Below are positions 6,403-9,929 of a stretch of DNA of 9,929 nucleotides, one piece after another. The translations under genes were made by a program, and so were the position numbers. The notes below the pieces were generated by a model, which was given only the letters and a program-made list of their open reading frames with translations, was not told the DNA's origin and made no database searches. The stretch covers positions 1-9,929 of the forward strand of contig JAGOGT010000021.1 in NCBI GenBank assembly GCA_017996595.1, read 5' to 3'. Origin of the DNA: Candidatus Cloacimonadota bacterium (lineage in GTDB: Bacteria > Cloacimonadota > Cloacimonadia > Cloacimonadales > Cloacimonadaceae). Position 1 is the stretch's first letter. The number at the start of each line of letters is the position of its first letter.

Positions 6403-7818
6403 ATGAAAGGAAAGGTACTGATTCTCGAAGACGATGTAATTCTGGCGGATCAGATCGCCAAAGTGATGCTGCGCTATGAATATGAGGTGCTGCTTACCAC
6501 AAATAGCGATCATTTTTTTGACGAACTGCGCATCTTCCAGCCGGATGTGGTGCTGCTGGATGTCTTCCTGGTGGGAAGCAAGCTGAATGGCATCCAGGTG
6601 CTGAAACACCTGAAAAACAATCTGGATCTGAATTATAAGGTGATCGTGATCTCCGGTGAGGTTACTTCTTCGCAGATCAGTGAGATCAGAGCCCTGGGAG
6701 CCTATCACTTCATCGAAAAGGGTTCGGCTTTTAGCACCAATCAGCTTCTTTTGCACATCGATAATGCCATTACCTTGAAGCATCAGGAAGAAGAGCACAT
6801 CGGCCTGCAAATCGAGTATATCAACCTTAAAAAGCAATTCACCCGCAGCTTTCCCTTCATTGGAGATAGCGCTGCCATCAAGAAAGTGCGCGACCAGATA
6901 GTGAAGCTGGCCTCTGTGGACGAGGATCTCTTCTTGCTTGGTGAAACCGGTACGGGCAAGGAAATCGCAGCAAACTATTATTACATCAATTCCAGCCGCT
7001 TCGGTAAGCCCTTTCATACCGTTAATTGCAGCGCTTTAACCGAAAGCCTCATCGAATCGGAACTCTTTGGCCATGTGAAAGGATCCTTCACCAGTGCCGA
7101 AAGGAATAAAACCGGATTCTTCGAAGAGTGTACCAACGGGCTCTTGTTTCTGGACGAAGTAACCAATCTGTCCATCATGGCACAGTCCAAGATTCTGCGG
7201 GCTATTGAGAATAAGGAAATCCAGGTGGTGGGGGGGAACCTGAAGAAGGTGAATACCCGCCTGATCTTTGCCTCGAATGCAGGCCTGGAAATGCTCAGCG
7301 ATCCCTCAGTATTCCGACGCGATCTCTTTTTCCGCATCGAGGGGAATGTGGTGGAACTGCCTCCTCTTCGTGATCGTGATGATGACATCCTGCTGCTGAT
7401 GAGCTATTTCTTCACCAATTTCTCCCCACAATACAGCGTTACCGATCAGCTCGATCTCCCTGCCCTGAAGGAGCAATTGCTTTCCTATAACTGGCCCGGA
7501 AACATCCGCGAGCTGCGCAATTTCTGCAAATTCATCATGATCAATGAACCGAAGATAAATAATGGCATCATCCTGAAGCACCTCCGCCAGCGGAATACCT
7601 ATTTCCAGAATATCAGCGAAGGCGGTCTGGATCGCTATCTCAAAATCGACAATCTCAAGGACAGCGTGGCGGAATTTGAACGTGAGTACCTGCTCTACCA
7701 TTTGAAACAAAATGGCTGGCATATTTCTCAAACCGCCAAGGCGATCGACATAGAGCGCACCACCCTATACAAAAAGATCAAAAATTTGGGGATCAGCTCC
7801 ATGATCGTGGAGGATTAG
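6403..7818 (+). CDS. Sigma-54-dependent response regulator (NtrC family)
   Basis: A 471-residue transcription activator with three domains. The receiver domain (about 1-125) has acidic D10/D11, phospho-acceptor D53, S84 and K106. The AAA+ sigma-54 interaction domain (about 150-380) has Walker A GETGTGKE (180-187), Walker B LLFLDE (247-252), arginine-finger region FRRDLFFR (304-311) and sensor II NWPGNIRELRN (363-373). A Fis-type helix-turn-helix lies at ~440-465 (ISQTAKAIDIERTTLYKKI). The sigma-54 contact loop reads GSFTSA (227-232) where the consensus is GAFTGA; the key Phe and Thr are kept. By family knowledge, phosphorylation drives assembly and ATP-dependent opening of sigma-54 promoters. 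It lies four bases after the GH57 stop with AGGA sites just upstream, so it is probably made with the glycogen enzymes. No histidine kinase gene is in the window, and its targets are unknown. Confidence 0.93.
   Translation: MKGKVLILEDDVILADQIAKVMLRYEYEVLLTTNSDHFFDELRIFQPDVVLLDVFLVGSKLNGIQVLKHLKNNLDLNYKVIVISGEVTSSQISEIRALGAYHFIEKGSAFSTNQLLLHIDNAITLKHQEEEHIGLQIEYINLKKQFTRSFPFIGDSAAIKKVRDQIVKLASVDEDLFLLGETGTGKEIAANYYYINSSRFGKPFHTVNCSALTESLIESELFGHVKGSFTSAERNKTGFFEECTNGLLFLDEVTNLSIMAQSKILRAIENKEIQVVGGNLKKVNTRLIFASNAGLEMLSDPSVFRRDLFFRIEGNVVELPPLRDRDDDILLLMSYFFTNFSPQYSVTDQLDLPALKEQLLSYNWPGNIRELRNFCKFIMINEPKINNGIILKHLRQRNTYFQNISEGGLDRYLKIDNLKDSVAEFEREYLLYHLKQNGWHISQTAKAIDIERTTLYKKIKNLGISSMIVED
7809..7813 (+). 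promoter_or_regulatory. Ribosome binding site supporting the TTG start of the YbbR gene
   Basis: GGAGG sits at the very end of the response regulator coding region, six bases before the TTG at 7820. The next in-frame ATG is far inside the protein, and starting there would delete the membrane anchor. The site therefore supports TTG as the real start and implies translational coupling. Confidence 0.6.
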
Positions 7819-7819
7819 C

Positions 7820-8695
7820 TTGTTTCGCGAAAATCTGGGATTAAAGTTTTTATCCGTGGTGATTGCCCTGTTGGTGTGGCTGCAATTGCAGCTTTCCACG
7901 GAGCATCGCAGCGTGATCAATCTTCCGGTATCGCTGCGTTCGGTGCCCAAGAATATCACTTTAGACCGCTTGCCGCAAAGCATTCCTTTTAACGTTAAGG
8001 GCAAAGGCCTGGAGATCATCAAAGCCGAATTCTCCAAAGCCAAGGTGCTCCTCGATGCCAGTAAGATTCAGCCCGGCGTGGATATCATCTCCCTGACGGA
8101 TTATACCATCGATATGCCCGAGAATATCAATCTGAATCTCATTGGCCCCGTGGAAAAGCAAGATATAACCGTGCATGCAGATGAATTCCACCAAAAACGC
8201 GTCCCCGTAAAGCTCAGTTTCAGCGATAAACTGGCCGAGCAACGTATGGAGAATCAGAATTACCAGATTACCCCCGAGAAAGTGATCGTCTTTGGCCCCA
8301 AGGGCAAAGTTCGCCCCATCTCGATGCTCTATACCGAGGCCGTTAGCACCGATCTGGTTTCGCAAAGTGAATTCATCGTAAAATTGGCCTCTCCGGGTGA
8401 GGATATCTCTATCTCGGAATCGCAGGTAAGAGTACGCATTTCCAATACTTACAATACCAGCAAGGTGCTGGATAATGTGCCTCTGAAATCAAGCCCGGAG
8501 CGCAGCTTTTTCCCGGGAGCCGTAGCCGTAAAAATCTCCGGCGATTCTGCGGTATTGGAAAACTTGAATCCGGCCTCGATCGTTGCCATTCCCAGTGCCG
8601 AGCCTGATGCGCGGGGATTTTATTCCCTCACCGTGGAAGCCCCTGAAAACATTCAAATTATTGCCGTGACTCCCAATAAAGTCCGCCTTAAATAG
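7820..8695 (+). CDS. YbbR-like domain protein, membrane anchored
   Basis: A 291-residue protein with a short basic N-terminus, one membrane segment (about residues 8-24, LKFLSVVIALLVWLQLQL) and an extracytoplasmic beta-rich part. That part reads as about three YbbR-type repeats: roughly 30-118, 126-212 (opening RVPVKLSF) and 215-291 (opening VLDNVPLKSS, with the pattern Phe-Tyr-Ser-Leu-Thr-Val near the end). In Firmicutes, YbbR/CdaR regulates the diadenylate cyclase CdaA, which is usually the adjacent gene. No DAC-domain gene is seen here, so a c-di-AMP link is not demonstrated, although the cyclase may be elsewhere. The TTG start follows the regulator's stop by one base and has GGAGG upstream. 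The stop codon abuts the tsaD ATG with no gap. Family assignment is fairly secure; cellular role is unknown. Confidence 0.82.
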   Translation: MFRENLGLKFLSVVIALLVWLQLQLSTEHRSVINLPVSLRSVPKNITLDRLPQSIPFNVKGKGLEIIKAEFSKAKVLLDASKIQPGVDIISLTDYTIDMPENINLNLIGPVEKQDITVHADEFHQKRVPVKLSFSDKLAEQRMENQNYQITPEKVIVFGPKGKVRPISMLYTEAVSTDLVSQSEFIVKLASPGEDISISESQVRVRISNTYNTSKVLDNVPLKSSPERSFFPGAVAVKISGDSAVLENLNPASIVAIPSAEPDARGFYSLTVEAPENIQIIAVTPNKVRLK

Positions 8696-9712
8696 ATGTC
8701 CACCAAGTACCTGCTTGCCTTTGAATCGTCCTGCGATGATACTTCCGTAGCCATCCTCGATACAGATTATCGGGTAATCGTGAATCTAATCTCCAGCCAG
8801 CCCGAGCATCTGGCTTTTGGGGGAATTCTGCCGGAACTGGCTTCGCGCCTGCACCTGAAAAATATCTTAGTTCTTACCCAAAATGCCCTTATGCAAGCGC
8901 AGCTAAGCCTGAGTGATCTGGATGCTCTGGCGGTATCGGTTAATCCGGGCTTGATCGGTTCGCTGATCGTGGGTCTGTCCTTTGCCAAAAGTCTGGCCTG
9001 GAGCATTGGGAAGCCTTTGATAACCGTAAATCACATGCTGGCACATATCTTTGCCAATTTCATCGATCATCCCGATCTGGAAGCTCCCTTTTTGGCCCTC
9101 GTTGTTTCCGGAGGGCATACGGAACTGGTGCACTTTAAAAGCCTAACCGATTTCGAAGTGGTGGGCCACACTCTGGATGACGCCGCCGGAGAAAGCTTCG
9201 ACAAAACGGCCAAACTCTTGGGATTGGGCTTTCCCGGAGGGCCGATAATCGACAAGCTTGCCTTAAATGGCGATCCCCATTATGTGGAGTTTCCCCGGGC
9301 GATTCCCCAGAAAGGTAATCTCAATTTCAGCTACAGTGGCCTGAAAACCGCCATCCGCACCTGGTTGCTGGCTCAGCCACAAGATGCTTTGGACGCTCAT
9401 CTGGCGGATGTGGCGGCCTCAGTGCAGCAAGCGATCATCGATCCTCTGATCACCAAAGCCCTTTTCTATGCCCGCACGCATGGCATTCCCCGCATCCTTC
9501 TGGCCGGGGGGGTGGCCGCTAATTCCGCGCTAAGAGCACAGCTTCATGAAAGAGCTGCCAAAGCTAGAATCAGGGTATTTTATCCTTCCCTGGGTTTATG
9601 CATGGATAATGCCGCCATGGTAGCAGCTGCAGCAATCCCCAAATTCCTGAATGGAGCATTTTCACCCCTCTCCGTAAATGCCTTTACCTTGAAAGGCACG
9701 AAAGAACTATAA
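8696..9712 (+). CDS. tsaD: tRNA N6-adenosine threonylcarbamoyltransferase TsaD
   Basis: Transfers threonylcarbamoyl from TC-AMP to A37 of ANN-decoding tRNAs in the cytoplasm, working with TsaB and TsaE (not in this window). The 338-residue length is typical. ASKHA-fold signatures are visible: AFESSCDDTSVAI (8-20), GGILPELASRLH (42-53), the metal-binding HMLAH (113-117), VVSGGHTEL (136-144), DDAAGESFDKTAKLLGLGFPGG (161-182, read in two parts: DDAAGESFDK and TAKLLGLGFPGG), FSYSGLKTA (211-219), AGGVAANSALR (270-280) and the late metal ligand D304 in CMDNAAM. The ATG directly follows the TAG of the YbbR gene and has no clear Shine-Dalgarno sequence of its own, so translation probably depends on coupling. 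It is the last gene of the array; the following 217 bases are non-coding. Confidence 0.97.
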   Translation: MSTKYLLAFESSCDDTSVAILDTDYRVIVNLISSQPEHLAFGGILPELASRLHLKNILVLTQNALMQAQLSLSDLDALAVSVNPGLIGSLIVGLSFAKSLAWSIGKPLITVNHMLAHIFANFIDHPDLEAPFLALVVSGGHTELVHFKSLTDFEVVGHTLDDAAGESFDKTAKLLGLGFPGGPIIDKLALNGDPHYVEFPRAIPQKGNLNFSYSGLKTAIRTWLLAQPQDALDAHLADVAASVQQAIIDPLITKALFYARTHGIPRILLAGGVAANSALRAQLHERAAKARIRVFYPSLGLCMDNAAMVAAAAIPKFLNGAFSPLSVNAFTLKGTKEL

Positions 9713-9755
9713 GCTCCCGAAACCGGGGTATTGTCTGGCCACCCTGTGATGTCAT

Positions 9756-9771
9756 GCTTAATCGTTTAAGC
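9756..9771 (+). terminator. Weak hairpin after tsaD, possible terminator
   Basis: GCTTAA (9756-9761) and TTAAGC (9766-9771) form a perfect 6-bp stem with the 4-base loop TCGT, 44 bases after the tsaD stop. A pyrimidine-rich, T-containing stretch begins five bases later, but there is no uninterrupted T-run, so intrinsic termination is only a possibility. A smaller 4-bp stem (CCCG/CGGG) lies at 9716-9727. Confidence 0.3.
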
Positions 9772-9776
9772 GCAGC

Positions 9777-9804
9777 TTTCATTCTTCATTTTTCATTCTT
9801 CATT
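9777..9804. repeat. Perfect tandem 2 x 14-bp repeat
   Basis: TTTCATTCTTCATT occurs twice in direct succession (9777-9790 and 9791-9804) without mismatch. It lies between the hairpin and copy B of the palindromic element. Pyrimidine-rich on this strand; its role is unknown and replication slippage is a sufficient explanation. Confidence 0.75.
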
Positions 9805-9851
9805 CCCATGCGCTCCCCGGGCAATTGCATGGTCGTCACATGGGCACCTCC
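9805..9851. repeat. Degenerate copy B of the palindromic intergenic repeat
   Basis: Bases 9805-9832 match 1590-1617 at 25 of 28 positions, beginning CCCATGCG and ending TTGCATGG. The following GTCACATGGGCACC resembles the last tandem unit of copy A (12 of 14). Copy B is shorter because it lacks one or two of the 11-bp units. The remaining 78 bases to the window end are AT-rich, and I see no gene or convincing signal in them. Confidence 0.6.
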
Positions 9852-9929
9852 TGGACATGGTTTTGCCCAAAAACAAGTTATCCTCACAAAATATTAGTAC
9901 CCTGTATGGTAAAACTGCTTATAGTATCT

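Noticed and set aside
9039..9054. Sigma-54-like TGGCAC...TTGC
   Set aside because: The GG-to-GC distance is one base too long for a -24/-12 promoter and it lies inside the tsaD coding region.
9713..9929. Searched for a tRNA, CRISPR repeats or a small gene
   Set aside because: No cloverleaf, no regularly spaced repeats and no ORF with a ribosome site; only the hairpin and short repeats listed.

Overview
The window most resembles a chromosomal segment from a Gram-negative anaerobe of the Fibrobacterota/Chlorobiota/Bacteroidota-like assemblage, with Candidatus Cloacimonadota the best guess. This is inferred from three things. The first gene ends in a Bacteroidota-type (type IX secretion) C-terminal sorting domain behind FG-GAP repeats. 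The glycogen genes are of the debranching enzyme / GT4 / GH57 type found in Bacteroidota and relatives. There is also an NtrC-type regulator with a moderate-GC, ATG/GTG/TTG start repertoire. No rRNA or marker phylogeny could be run, so the taxonomic call is tentative.

Layout. (1) Positions 1-1444 hold two short-spaced genes for exported proteins: the 3' end of an FG-GAP/integrin-like protein with a sorting tail, and a signal-peptide protein whose C-terminus looks cut off. (2) Positions 1386-1813 are a scarred intergenic zone. It holds an antisense ORF remnant with no start, a small repeat with three 11-bp tandem units and a perfect 11-bp inverted arm, and then a plausible sigma70-type promoter. 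(3) Positions 1814-9712 are a very tightly packed six-gene array on the + strand: glycogen debranching enzyme (GH133), GT4 glycosyltransferase/glycogen synthase-like protein, GH57 alpha-glucan hydrolase, sigma-54-dependent response regulator, YbbR-domain protein and TsaD. Junctions range from a 4-bp overlap to an 8-bp gap, so co-transcription is very likely. (4) Positions 9713-9929 are intergenic, with a weak hairpin, a perfect 2 x 14-bp tandem repeat and a second copy of the repeat seen at 1590.

How the genes fit together. The first three genes of the array form a coherent alpha-glucan module: the GT4 enzyme could extend glucan, GH133 would remove alpha-1,6 branches, and GH57 would hydrolyse or rearrange alpha-glucan. 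All three lack signal peptides, so the pool is probably cytoplasmic glycogen. The response regulator sits directly behind them and may control storage metabolism, although no partner kinase and no convincing -24/-12 promoter is present here. YbbR and TsaD look like housekeeping passengers of the same transcript.

I found no clearly new multi-gene system. The points most worth checking are the dispersed palindromic repeat family, the chimeric end of the exported protein with its antisense remnant, the non-canonical sigma-54 contact loop (GSFTSA) of the regulator, and the missing lysine in the GT4 nucleotide-sugar loop.
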